This document shows positions 1 to 7,177 of a stretch of DNA of 40,206 bases, piece after piece. Location: the NCBI GenBank assembly GCA_034112445.1, contig JAWUVI010000005.1:1-40206 (forward strand), written 5' to 3'. Both the position numbers and the translations under genes were made by a program. Below the pieces are notes generated by a model. That model searched no databases and was not told the DNA's origin. It saw only the letters and a program-made list of their open reading frames with translations. Source of the stretch: Pelagadaptatus sp034112445 (GTDB taxonomy: Bacteria; Pseudomonadota; Gammaproteobacteria; Pseudomonadales; Cellvibrionaceae). Position 1 is the stretch's first letter; every line of letters starts with the position of its first letter.

Positions 1-38
1 CACTGTATCTGAGAGATCAAATGCCTAATCGGGTAGCC

Positions 39-55
39 GGAGGTCTTTAACCTCC
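39..55. other. short perfect hairpin near left edge
   Basis: GGAGGT pairs with ACCTCC around a CTTTA loop (6 bp perfect). The flanking text, with a run of C and then CCCTGCATGCGG, resembles the ends or flanks of repeated mobile elements, but I cannot assign it to a named family. Confidence 0.4.
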
Positions 56-422
56 AGCCCCCACAACACCCTGCATGCGGAATATTGTGGCTCAGTAAAT
101 TTGGCCATTTTGAATAGATCAATCCGTCCGCTTTTGGCACACAACAGTCATATCAAATGTTAACAAATGCATAATATATGTGAACATTTAAACCGTAGAT
201 ATTGGCATTATCATTGAATTTCATTTGTCAGGTTAACCATATAATATCGTTTATATAAACTCACATCGTCAGTGGTCTATACCTACTAAAACTATGATGA
301 CACCCATTTGAAATTTATTGTGTAAGATATAAACGTCTGATAATAAATATTAATTATGTATATTTGACATTAATTTTATGTATATTTCCTATAACTTAAT
401 TAACAGACACTCTATTGAATCA

Positions 423-441
423 AGGGTGTCTGAAACACCCT
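423..441. other. stem-loop (7 bp stem)
   Basis: AGGGTGT (423-429) pairs with ACACCCT (435-441) around CTGAA. The left part overlaps a competing inverted repeat, CAGACAC at 404-410 with GTGTCTG at 426-432, so two mutually exclusive foldings are possible. Confidence 0.5.
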
Positions 442-472
442 CGAATAAACACTAAAACTTATGATGAAAACA

Positions 473-500
473 TCTCAAGGAATACTTAGCTTCCTTGAGA
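473..500. other. stem-loop (10 bp perfect stem)
   Basis: TCTCAAGGAA (473-482) pairs with TTCCTTGAGA (491-500) around an 8-nt loop. No T-run follows on either strand, so a simple intrinsic terminator is unlikely. It belongs to the hairpin series beside the HUH gene. Confidence 0.6.
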
Positions 501-659
501 CAATGAGATTCTATATCTATAGAACCCGCCGTCATATTAGTTGCCACTCTAATAATCTAGCAATTTAATAATTGAGGATCATCACCTTACATTTATTAAA
601 CTTAAGTAATGCTTCCATCCTTGAAAACATTACCACCTCAACACACTGAAGCTATTAAC

Positions 660-677
660 AGGGCAAACGTTTACCCT
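660..677. repeat. 18-bp near-perfect palindrome
   Basis: AGGG-c-AAAC/GTTT-a-CCCT is symmetric apart from one c/a mismatch. It could be a protein-binding site or part of a replication origin. Its function is not known from sequence. Confidence 0.5.
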
Positions 678-713
678 CTCCCGGGATAGCTTAATGCTTG
701 AAAGTTGTTATCT

Positions 714-732
714 CAGCATATGGCATATGCTG
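714..732. repeat. perfect 19-bp palindrome downstream of HUH gene
   Basis: CAGCATATG (714-722), a central G, and CATATGCTG (724-732) form a perfect inverted repeat about 30 bp past the stop codon of the HUH gene. Candidates are a nick-site hairpin, an operator or a resolution site. There is no T-run, so it is not a standard terminator. Confidence 0.6.
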
Positions 733-764
733 CGACTAATACTATTTATGAAAAAGCGTATAAA

Positions 765-1448
765 TCATATCTGGCGCACTAAATAGTCGTAAATTATCTC
801 ATCTCCAGTTTTAATTTTTTTCATAATATATCTAATCCAACCAGCAGGGTTATGAATAGCATCTAAGGTCACTTGATCGCCGCCACCAAGGTCTTTCCAC
901 TCTCCAACAAAATACCCCCAGAGAGTATTAATAGATCTTATTATATGCCTCTTATCATCCCTAATATTAGATATTTCACTTATCGCCAAATGGTAATGTA
1001 TGCCGCCACTTGTATTTAATTCTCTAACAGCCAATACATTTACCTGAGGTGCATTATCTTTTTTCCAAGCGTTACATCCATAAAACCGGCGATTTATCAT
1101 CATTACAAACTTCTTTAATTTTTTATCCGCTTGCTCCTGTGATATCGACTGGTCTTTAAAGGTCAAGGTCAAAGCCCACCTCCAATTCCAGTTCGGATCT
1201 CTAAAAAAATTAATACAACTCTCCTTTAGTGGAGGCAGCTGTTTTTTTTGAGGCTTTACTTCATTCGTACTTGTGTTATTTCCTGTTAATATTTTCAATA
1301 AATAATGTTTTTGTTCATCGTTCATTTGATAAATTTTCCTTAGTTTAAATTCATTCCTTAAAGGCAATGATTCAGGTGTTAGCCTGTATTGAGCCGAGAT
1401 TATCGTTATAGAAAATTTGTGTGGAAGGATTTTTTGATAAGAAACCAA
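765..1448 (-). CDS. HUH replication-initiator-like endonuclease
   Basis: Probable rolling-circle replication initiator or relaxase-like HUH nuclease. A TLTF strand at about residues 94-97 fits motif 1. The metal-binding His-Tyr-His (151-153) sits in a hydrophobic strand, and Tyr207 followed by lysines at 210-211 fits the catalytic tyrosine motif. Two starts are possible. TTG at 1448 is preceded by GGGGAG at 5-nt spacing (227 aa). ATG at 1325 is preceded by AAGGA at 11 nt (186 aa) and keeps all motifs. The gene is isolated, AT-rich and flanked by palindromes, which suits a small integrated replicon, filamentous-phage-type element or plasmid remnant. Without a homology search I cannot choose between phage, plasmid and transposon origin. 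The HUH call rests on motifs only. Confidence 0.7.
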   Translation of the reverse strand: MVSYQKILPHKFSITIISAQYRLTPESLPLRNEFKLRKIYQMNDEQKHYLLKILTGNNTSTNEVKPQKKQLPPLKESCINFFRDPNWNWRWALTLTFKDQSISQEQADKKLKKFVMMINRRFYGCNAWKKDNAPQVNVLAVRELNTSGGIHYHLAISEISNIRDDKRHIIRSINTLWGYFVGEWKDLGGGDQVTLDAIHNPAGWIRYIMKKIKTGDEIIYDYLVRQI

Positions 1449-1523
1449 TTCAACTCCCCGTTAGGGAGCTGAACCGGACAAAATAGGAGGTTGTCTCGGC
1501 AAGCAATGGCCACCAGCAAGAAC

Positions 1524-1545
1524 TTATGTACTTTTAGGTACATAA
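1524..1545. promoter_or_regulatory. palindrome upstream of HUH gene
   Basis: TTATGTAC (1524-1531) and GTACATAA (1538-1545) are perfect 8-bp arms around a 6-nt spacer, about 75 bp upstream of the TTG start. A second small inverted repeat, CGACA/TGTCG, lies at 1567-1579. The shape is that of an operator for a dimeric repressor. Binding is inferred only. Confidence 0.4.
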
Positions 1546-1630
1546 TCTGGTACATTAATAATCAATCGACAAAATGTCGGATTAATTTATTCTTTAAATA
1601 TCAATTGGTTAGCGGAATTAAACTGGGAGA

Positions 1631-1653
1631 GATCGTTTCCCCCCGGCCCACCA
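1631..1653 (+). other. tRNA/tmRNA-like 3' end, possible attachment site
   Basis: A C/G-rich run ending in CCGGCCCACCA resembles the 3' acceptor end of a tRNA or, better, of ssrA (tmRNA), and a terminator follows at once. No tRNA body is present upstream: the T-loop is degenerate and no acceptor 5' strand is found. This fits the copy of a tRNA/tmRNA 3' end left at the far border of an integrated element lying to the left. The similarity is short, so this remains a hypothesis. Confidence 0.4.
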
Positions 1654-1665
1654 AACCAATAAACT

Positions 1666-1690
1666 AAGACGTTCTTTAGCGTCTTTTTTT
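1666..1690 (+). terminator. intrinsic terminator
   Basis: AAGACG (1666-1671) pairs with CGTCTT (1680-1685), and a run of T extends to 1690. It stands just after the tRNA/tmRNA-like 3' end with no gene of its own to stop, as expected for a terminator separated from its RNA gene by integration. Confidence 0.65.
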
Positions 1691-1747
1691 ATGCCTGAAA
1701 CATAGTGAAATCAATCTTCAAATTAATGAGCTCATTCGTTAATTCAT

Positions 1748-2897
1748 CTATCGAGAATCATCGACTCTGACTCCAAAGATCTTCGCTATCTTCTGAAGAC
1801 GAATTTTTAACTCATCTAGTTCGCTCAATAGATACCCGCCCATAACTCAACACTATCCTCCATACGCCCGTAGAGTGCTTGTGCAATATTCATACTCTCG
1901 ACCAATCTGACCTCCCAATATGCCTGAGCTGCCATGCCTTCAATTTCTTCAAGCACAACAGAGTCCTCATTACGCTCCTTCCAACTCTGATAATGATCGA
2001 ATGCTGCACATGATCACTTTTGGCCATATTGCAGCATGAGTGAGCCACTACAAGATTAGCTAGGCCATCGTTTGGATAACGAGCCCAAGGCACAAAGTGA
2101 TCCACTTCTGGTTTTAGCTTCTGGTTGACCCCTAATGACTTTCCACAGTAAAAACATAGATTTGACTGAATATCACTTAAGCCTTCAGAGAAGTGTGCAA
2201 TTGCAGAACGCTTATTTTTAAACAGAAAAGCTTCGAGCTTAGACTCTTCCAACTGATTGATTCTTGCTACCTGCAAAGCCCACGTTCGTTGTATGAGAGG
2301 CCGCAACAAACCATTCAGTGCCATGAGGTAATCAGCAACTTTTGGCGCAAGATTAATACGATTATCGAAGTCAGATTTCTGGTGTCGCTGATAAGCTGTT
2401 ACAGATTTTAAATTGTCGCCAATCGACTTATCCTAAGCGATATCATAAATAAAGCGCTGCTCTTGCTGACCGAAATACTGCAATCGAGGCAAGGGCATTT
2501 CAATAAGCTTTTTCTCGACACTATCAAGCAGGTTTTTGTAACGCCCTTCATTCTGACGCTTGGCTTTAAACAAGGTTACGTATTGGCTGTTTTTTCGAAA
2601 AGTCTCAATCTTGCTGACTATTGCTGCTTGTCGATGCGTATTCTGTTTCGGTACACCCTCAAGCGGTGAATAGTTCACTGTATGCGCCCAGTAGATTTCA
2701 ATAATTTTTCCGGCCAGCTGTCTAGTGGTAACCATCGAAGCTAATCGTCCTGACTTATCGGCCTGCTCCACCACTAAATCCATTAACCCCAATAACACGG
2801 CGAACTTGTATGTACTGGTAAATGCTCCCTAATCCAACAACGCCAAAACCTTTTCAGCAAAGGCAATTGCATCAAGCGCTTCAGGGTTTTGGTGCAT
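1748..2897 (-). pseudogene. HNH endonuclease, broken by 2 ambers and 2 frameshifts
   Basis: Reading the minus strand from ATG 2897 gives one continuous HNH-endonuclease-like protein of about 380 codons with four lesions. An in-frame TAG interrupts at codon 23 (2829-2831), where CAG would restore the frame. A second TAG lies at 2433-2435, where TGG (Trp) would fit before Asp-Lys-Ser. A one-base loss near 2007-2012 falls just after the HNH core, and a further shift lies near 1825-1830 before the C-terminal 25 residues. The HNH core is intact at about 2050-2170: CxxC, Val-Asp-His, Asn, and a second Cys with Asn and Lys-Ser-Asp. The first four segments share a frame, so one gene is far more likely than several small ones. 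Automated callers would report two or three separate hypothetical proteins. Probably a degraded defence or mobile-element nuclease. Confidence 0.75.
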
Positions 2898-2973
2898 ATT
2901 CACTTCCGCTCACTCCAATAATCCGCTTTTTTTCAATAAGAATTGACGTAGACCAGCACCAGCGCCTATCATT

Positions 2974-2993
2974 AACTGTATATACATACAGAT
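2974..2993 (+). promoter_or_regulatory. LexA (SOS) box
   Basis: CTGT (2976-2979), 8 nt, ACAG (2988-2991) matches the gammaproteobacterial LexA core CTGT-N8-ACAG exactly, with an alternating AT spacer. It ends 17 bp before the umuD start codon and overlaps a TATAAT at 2993-2998. SOS control of umuDC is therefore expected. Confidence 0.9.
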
Positions 2994-3009
2994 ATAATTT
3001 AAGGCATTT

Positions 3010-3459
3010 ATGATAATTAAGCCCCTCTGCTTACTGCAAACACGATACAAATCCTCCACTGAAGCCCTACAGATGCTGCAATCTAGACTCTCGTGTGGTT
3101 TTCCATCTCCTGCCGATGATTATTTCGAGCAGATGCCTAGCTTGAACGAGCTATTGATCAAACACCCTTCTGCCACATATCTAGCCAGAGCTTCAGGCGA
3201 ATCAATGATTGAACGAGGTATTATGGACGGTTCATTAATTATCGTTGATAGATCTGTTGAGCCTTTTCATGACGCGACGATTGTGGCGTCTATTGCGGGG
3301 GAGCTAACCATCAAGATATTGGATTTTAAACACCGAGTATTAAAACCCGCCAACAAATCTCAACTCCCTATTCCTATCCCAGACGATCTAGATGTTATTT
3401 GTGAGGGTACCGTCACTTATTGCGTTACCCCGCAACACAATTACGCCTTTGCCTGCTAG
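3010..3459 (+). CDS. umuD: UmuD, SOS mutagenesis protein (self-cleaving)
   Basis: UmuD-type S24 peptidase-like protein of 149 aa that, after RecA-stimulated self-cleavage to UmuD', forms the accessory dimer of DNA polymerase V. The cleavage pair Cys29-Gly30 is present. The Ser-Lys dyad is Ser65 in ASGESM and Lys102 in the strand TIKIL. It lacks the N-terminal helix-turn-helix of LexA, and the length is close to the usual 139-150 aa. ATG 3010 has AAGG 5 nt upstream. umuC follows 8 nt after the stop, so the two form an operon, controlled by the LexA box just upstream. Nothing appears broken. Confidence 0.93.
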   Translation: MIIKPLCLLQTRYKSSTEALQMLQSRLSCGFPSPADDYFEQMPSLNELLIKHPSATYLARASGESMIERGIMDGSLIIVDRSVEPFHDATIVASIAGELTIKILDFKHRVLKPANKSQLPIPIPDDLDVICEGTVTYCVTPQHNYAFAC

Positions 3460-3467
3460 GTCAATAA

Positions 3468-4733
3468 ATGTATGCCTTAGTTGATTGCAATTCTTGCTAT
3501 GCCAGCTGTGAACAGATATTTCGGCCTGACCTTCGGGGCAAGCCAATCGTGGTTCTTTCCAATAACGATGGCTGTGTCGTCACTCGTAATAGAGAAGCCA
3601 AAGCGCTTGGTATTCCTGAATTTGAACCTTATTTTAAAATTAAATCACGCCTTCAAAAGCACCAAGTCCATGTATTCAGCAGCAACTACGAACTGTACGG
3701 TGATGTCTCCAATCGAATCATGTTATTACTTGCTTCGTTCACTCCCGCGATTGAAATCTACAGCATAGATGAAGCTTTTTTAGACATTCCCATTACCTTA
3801 AACAAGAGCGAACTTATTACTTACGGCCAAACCATCAAGCAAGCTTGTTGGCGACAACAAAGAATGCCTGTTTGCGTTGGGATCGCTCAAACTAAAACAC
3901 TGAGTAAACTAGCCAACCACATCGCCAAAAAGTCTCATCGTTTAAATGGTGCGTGCGTTATCGACATCATTGACCAATGGAAACCTGTATTTTCCAAAAT
4001 ATCCGTCAATAAAGTGTGGGGCGTTGGCTCCAAAACGGCCCAAAAACTCAAATTGATAAACGTAGTATCCATTCTTGATTTGTTAGAACAAAATCCAAAA
4101 AAAATCAGAAATAAATTTGGCATCACACTGGAGCGTACCGTTCGAGAGCTTAACGGTGAGCGCTGTATCTCACTAGAAACGCAACCAAAACCCAAACAGG
4201 AGATCTATTGCAGTCGCTCCTTCGGCCACAAAGTTAATAACCTACGTCAGCTCAATGAAAGTGTCGCCAACTACGCTGTTAGAGCCAGCAAAAAGCTTCG
4301 CAGACAACACAGCCTAACTCAGAGAGTGTATGTAACCATCCAAACATCACGGTTTAATGAGGATCACTACAATCGTAGCAGCTCAATACCGCTACCTCAT
4401 CCTACCAACGACAGCCGAACCATTGTTAAAGCTGCCACATCGCTTTGCCATCAGATCTACCGAGAGGGATACCTCTACGCACGAGTAGGTGTGGGATTAT
4501 TAGACCTTACAGAAAGCACCCATCATCAATACGACCTACTCACTCAAGAGCAGCATCAAGCCTCTAAATTAGTCATGGGAGTAATAGATCAGATCAATCA
4601 GAAATACGGTGATAACCAGGTTTTTTTGGCCGCACAGGGCATACCAAGAAAGAGGCAATGGAACATGTCGAGAGATTTCAAATCGCCGGCCTATACAACC
4701 CGAATTAATGATATTCCGGTTGTGAAGATATAG
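3468..4733 (+). CDS. umuC: UmuC, catalytic subunit of DNA polymerase V
   Basis: Y-family translesion DNA polymerase, 421 aa, full length for UmuC. The palm carries Asp6 in the N-terminal VDCNS motif, and the SIDEAF motif supplies Asp101-Glu102 for metal binding. The steric-gate/finger region around residues 10-45 is intact. The helix-hairpin-helix (about 180-225) and little-finger regions follow, and the C-terminus has the usual Tyr-Thr-Thr-Arg tail. It works with UmuD'2 and RecA in error-prone synthesis past lesions. It is co-transcribed with umuD from the LexA-controlled promoter. Location next to a decayed mobile region is common for umuDC but does not show recent transfer. Confidence 0.95.
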   Translation: MYALVDCNSCYASCEQIFRPDLRGKPIVVLSNNDGCVVTRNREAKALGIPEFEPYFKIKSRLQKHQVHVFSSNYELYGDVSNRIMLLLASFTPAIEIYSIDEAFLDIPITLNKSELITYGQTIKQACWRQQRMPVCVGIAQTKTLSKLANHIAKKSHRLNGACVIDIIDQWKPVFSKISVNKVWGVGSKTAQKLKLINVVSILDLLEQNPKKIRNKFGITLERTVRELNGERCISLETQPKPKQEIYCSRSFGHKVNNLRQLNESVANYAVRASKKLRRQHSLTQRVYVTIQTSRFNEDHYNRSSSIPLPHPTNDSRTIVKAATSLCHQIYREGYLYARVGVGLLDLTESTHHQYDLLTQEQHQASKLVMGVIDQINQKYGDNQVFLAAQGIPRKRQWNMSRDFKSPAYTTRINDIPVVKI

Positions 4734-4894
4734 GATTAACAATTCACTCTAAACCAATACAAATGAATAAACTAACGACTAGAACCAAACGCATGCTGGC
4801 ACCGTCGTACTCTTTGGCATCTCACCTACACAGATAACTTGCACTCCCAAACAAGTTCTTAAAACCCTCCTCAACATCTCGCTTTAATCGACAG

Positions 4895-4943
4895 CTCCCA
4901 TTACGAGAAATATGCACCCTAATAGGGAGTGTGGTTTTTTTTT
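4895..4943 (+). terminator. possible weak terminator after umuDC
   Basis: CTCCC (4895-4899) can pair with GGGAG (4925-4929), or CCCT with AGGG locally (4917-4927). A run of nine T follows at 4935-4943. The stems are short, so this is a tentative call. It would separate umuDC from the guanidine leader. Confidence 0.35.
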
Positions 4944-5022
4944 GATATTTTTTAGTGCAGTTATTGTGTTATCCCGCGCATCTGGATTCCTAACATCCTT
5001 ATAAATAGAGGGCGAAAAATGT

Positions 5023-5038
5023 TGGCACAGCCTGTGCT
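5023..5038 (+). promoter_or_regulatory. sigma-54 promoter of the guanidine operon
   Basis: TGGCACAGCCTGTGCT matches the -24/-12 consensus TGGCAC-N5-TTGCW at 10 of 11 fixed positions, with GG at 5024-5025 and GC at 5036-5037. Transcription would begin near 5049, a few bases before the inverted repeat that encloses the riboswitch. Sigma-54 use would tie expression to nitrogen limitation through NtrC or another enhancer-binding protein. I found no convincing NtrC site upstream. Confidence 0.75.
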
Positions 5039-5053
5039 AGATACCTAGTGTCC

Positions 5054-5219
5054 GTACCCATGGTTATTGTGGACGCAACATACAATTTGCAAATAGAGCG
5101 CTAGGGTTCCGGTTACACAAGATGTGTAATGTCTGGTCCGAGAGCACTCGACCTTTTGGTTAAAGGTTACACGGAGGGATAAAAGCCCGGGAGAATAATT
5201 GGCGTTTTGCCATGGGTAC
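5054..5219. repeat. 10-bp inverted repeat enclosing the riboswitch
   Basis: GTACCCATGG (5054-5063) and CCATGGGTAC (5210-5219) are perfectly complementary and flank the whole aptamer. Because the left arm begins about 5 nt after the predicted start of transcription, the leader could close into one long-range helix with the aptamer inside. It may be part of the expression platform or simply stabilise the leader. Confidence 0.6.
5093..5194 (+). ncRNA. guanidine-I (ykkC class) riboswitch
   Basis: The conserved blocks occur in the right order: CTAGGGTTCCGG at 5101, TCTGGTCCGAGAG at 5132-5144, ACGGAGGGATAAAAGCCCGG at 5171-5190, then GAGA. Two variable hairpins separate them: TTACACA/TGTGTAA (5113-5129) and ACCTTT/AAAGGT (about 5151-5167). 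The guanidine-I subtype, rather than the related ppGpp or PRPP subtypes, is preferred because the genes downstream are the transport and guanidine carboxylase set typical of this class. No intrinsic terminator is visible before the first gene, so control may be translational or use the outer inverted repeat. Confidence 0.92.
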
Positions 5220-5248
5220 TTCCTGTAACAAAAACTGAGAGGCTCCAA

Positions 5249-6289
5249 ATGAAAAAAATTGCTGCGCTTTTATTATCCCTATCTATTTCATCAACGGCCC
5301 TAGCTGGGGACAGTTTCAAAATCTGTTGGTCCATTTATGTGGGCTGGATGCCATGGGCACTTGGCAGTGAGCAAGGTATTGTTAAAAAGTGGGGGGATAA
5401 ATACGGCATTGATATTGAGGTTGTCCAAATCAATGACTATATCGAATCCATTAATCAATACAGTTCGGGTGAGTTTGATGCTTGCACTATGACCAACATG
5501 GATGCATTGACGATTCCTGCCGCAGGCGGTGTCGACAGCACGGCGTTAATCGTGGGTGACTTCTCCAACGGCAATGATGGAGTGGTGTTAAAAGGTAAAA
5601 ACTCCTTAACCGACATTAAAGGTGAAAGTGTTAATTTGGTTGAGCTGAGTGTGTCTCATTATTTATTGGCTCGCGGACTTGAGAGCGTTGGTTTGAGCGA
5701 ATCTGACATTTCCGTCGTTAATACGTCTGATGCCGATATGGTTGCGGTATACGGTACTGATGATGTCAAAGCCGTTGCCACATGGAATCCATTGCTCAGT
5801 GAAATCGAAGCCATGCCTGAAAGCAAGAAGGTGTTTGACTCATCAATGATCCCAGGCGAAATCATCGACTTATTAGTTGTGAATACAGACACGCTGAAGA
5901 AAAATCCAAAACTAGGCAAAGCATTGGTAGGTGCCTGGTACGAAATAATGACCTTGATGAGTGCCGATTCAGAATCTGGAGTCGCTGCACGTACTTATAT
6001 GGCTGAGGCTTCTGGTACCGATTTGGCAGGTTACGATGCTCAACTGGCAAGCACTGAAATGTTTTATAAGCCAGAACAAGGCTTGGCTTTAACCAATAGC
6101 GAAAAACTGGTTATCACCATGAAATCTGTAGCTGAGTTCTCTTTTGATCATGGATTGCTAGGCGACGGGGCTCCTGATGCTGGCTTTATTGGTATTGAAA
6201 TGCCCGCAGGCACTTTCGGCAGCACCAGTAATATCAAGTTCCGTTTTGACCCTACCTACATGCAGATGGCACTAGACGGAAAATTGTAA
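5249..6289 (+). CDS. guanidine ABC transporter substrate-binding protein
   Basis: Periplasmic binding protein of the NitT/TauT-like family found next to urea/guanidine carboxylase genes, 346 aa. Usual annotations call it a putative urea transporter binding protein; behind a guanidine-I riboswitch, guanidine or a related guanidino compound is the likelier ligand. The signal peptide is residues 1-19 (Lys-rich start, hydrophobic core, Ala-Leu-Ala before Gly20). ATG 5249 has GAGAGG about 6 nt upstream; an upstream in-frame TTG at 5207 would place 14 hydrophilic residues before the signal peptide and overlap the leader, so it was rejected. It is the first gene of the operon and is followed by a GC-rich hairpin, which may keep its transcript level above that of the membrane components. 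Confidence 0.85.
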   Translation: MKKIAALLLSLSISSTALAGDSFKICWSIYVGWMPWALGSEQGIVKKWGDKYGIDIEVVQINDYIESINQYSSGEFDACTMTNMDALTIPAAGGVDSTALIVGDFSNGNDGVVLKGKNSLTDIKGESVNLVELSVSHYLLARGLESVGLSESDISVVNTSDADMVAVYGTDDVKAVATWNPLLSEIEAMPESKKVFDSSMIPGEIIDLLVVNTDTLKKNPKLGKALVGAWYEIMTLMSADSESGVAARTYMAEASGTDLAGYDAQLASTEMFYKPEQGLALTNSEKLVITMKSVAEFSFDHGLLGDGAPDAGFIGIEMPAGTFGSTSNIKFRFDPTYMQMALDGKL

Positions 6290-6314
6290 GGTCGAATTAT
6301 CCGCTCTTATAAGA

Positions 6315-6332
6315 TCGGGGCTTAGGCCCCGA
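6315..6332 (+). other. intercistronic hairpin after binding-protein gene
   Basis: TCGGGGC (6315-6321) pairs with GCCCCGA (6326-6332) around TTAG. There is no T-run, so it is more likely an mRNA-stabilising or partial attenuation element than a full terminator. Such hairpins often let the binding protein be made in excess over the permease. Confidence 0.65.
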
Positions 6333-6358
6333 AACAATCAACATAAAAGACCTTTCCG

Positions 6359-7177
6359 ATGAAACGATTAATCAATCAAAAACCCTCAAAAGTAAGTGCC
6401 ATCATGCTCGGGCTGCTACCTTTTGTACTTCTACTGATTATTTATATCGTAGGGTCGCAAGAGCGATTGGAAATAAATCCGAACGATAAATTACTGCCAA
6501 GTTTTAGCCAAATGTTTGATTCAATGCAGAGAATGGCTTTTGAACCAAGCAAACGCAGCGGCGATTATTTGTTTTGGAATGACACACTAAGCAGCTTGTC
6601 ACGTTTAGGACTCGGAGTACTTATAGCGGCATTGATTGGTTTGACAGTCGGACTTACGACGGGTTCTCTACCACTCTTTTCAGCCGCGTTCTCACCATTG
6701 CTAACCATTATTTCGTTGGTTCCACCCTTAGCTTTATTACCGATATTATTTATTACTTTTGGTTTAGGAGAAGTGTCCAAAGTTGTTCTAATTGTAATTG
6801 GCATGACGCCTTTCATTGCTCGAGACATTCAAAGACGAGCAGAAGAAATACCTTCAGAACAATTGGTTAAAGCTCAAACATTGGGTGCTAATACTTCTCA
6901 GATTATTGTTCGGGTTTTATTGCCGCAATTAATGCCGAAATTGATAGACGCAGTACGCTTATCCATGGGTGCTGGCTGGCTGTTTTTGATTTCTGCTGAG
7001 GCCATTGCTGCAACCGATGGTTTAGGTTATCGAATTTTTCTTGTGCGTCGGTATATGTCTATGGATGTGATACTGCCCTATGTTGCTTGGATTACTTTTT
7101 TGGCGTTTATGTTTGATGTGATACTAAGGAATTTAAACGCAAAACTATTTCCATGGCACGAACAAGGGGGACGCTAA
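6359..7177 (+). CDS. guanidine ABC transporter permease
   Basis: Inner-membrane permease of the BPD_transp_1 family, 272 aa. A first membrane helix at about residues 14-32 is followed by a roughly 50-residue external segment and then at least four more hydrophobic helices (about 83-102, 109-135, 140-155, 205-220, 238-255). The cytoplasmic coupling loop (EAA loop) is at about 168-190, with the conserved Gly176 and the I-V-L-L-P pattern. It forms the channel with the ATPase encoded next. The stop codon overlaps the ATPase start by one base (taATG), which suggests translational coupling. The ribosome-binding site before ATG 6359 is weak. Confidence 0.85.
   Translation: MKRLINQKPSKVSAIMLGLLPFVLLLIIYIVGSQERLEINPNDKLLPSFSQMFDSMQRMAFEPSKRSGDYLFWNDTLSSLSRLGLGVLIAALIGLTVGLTTGSLPLFSAAFSPLLTIISLVPPLALLPILFITFGLGEVSKVVLIVIGMTPFIARDIQRRAEEIPSEQLVKAQTLGANTSQIIVRVLLPQLMPKLIDAVRLSMGAGWLFLISAEAIAATDGLGYRIFLVRRYMSMDVILPYVAWITFLAFMFDVILRNLNAKLFPWHEQGGR

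Larger units (their letters stand above)
1..764. other. AT-rich segment without a supported gene
   Basis: No open frame here looks like a protein on either strand. The stretch is strongly AT-rich, especially about 140-400, and contains a series of stem-loops listed separately. It lies downstream of the HUH replication-protein gene, which is read on the minus strand. I read it as non-coding DNA of a mobile or formerly mobile element, but that is inference. Confidence 0.5.

Noticed and set aside
1..100. Assigning the left-edge GC-rich hairpin to a group II intron or REP element
   Set aside because: The text feels familiar from mobile-element flanks, but only one short hairpin is visible and no reverse transcriptase or REP transposase lies in the window.
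2993..2998. TATAAT as the umuD -10 element
   Set aside because: A start about 7 bp downstream would leave almost no leader for the AAGG ribosome-binding site, and no good -35 is present. Noted in the LexA entry but not listed as a promoter.
2822..3013. Small plus-strand open frame over the HNH gene start
   Set aside because: It lies antisense to the decayed HNH gene and across the LexA box, and it has no recognisable features.
5045..5248. Minus-strand open frame over the leader
   Set aside because: It overlaps the riboswitch exactly, whose conserved blocks explain the sequence.
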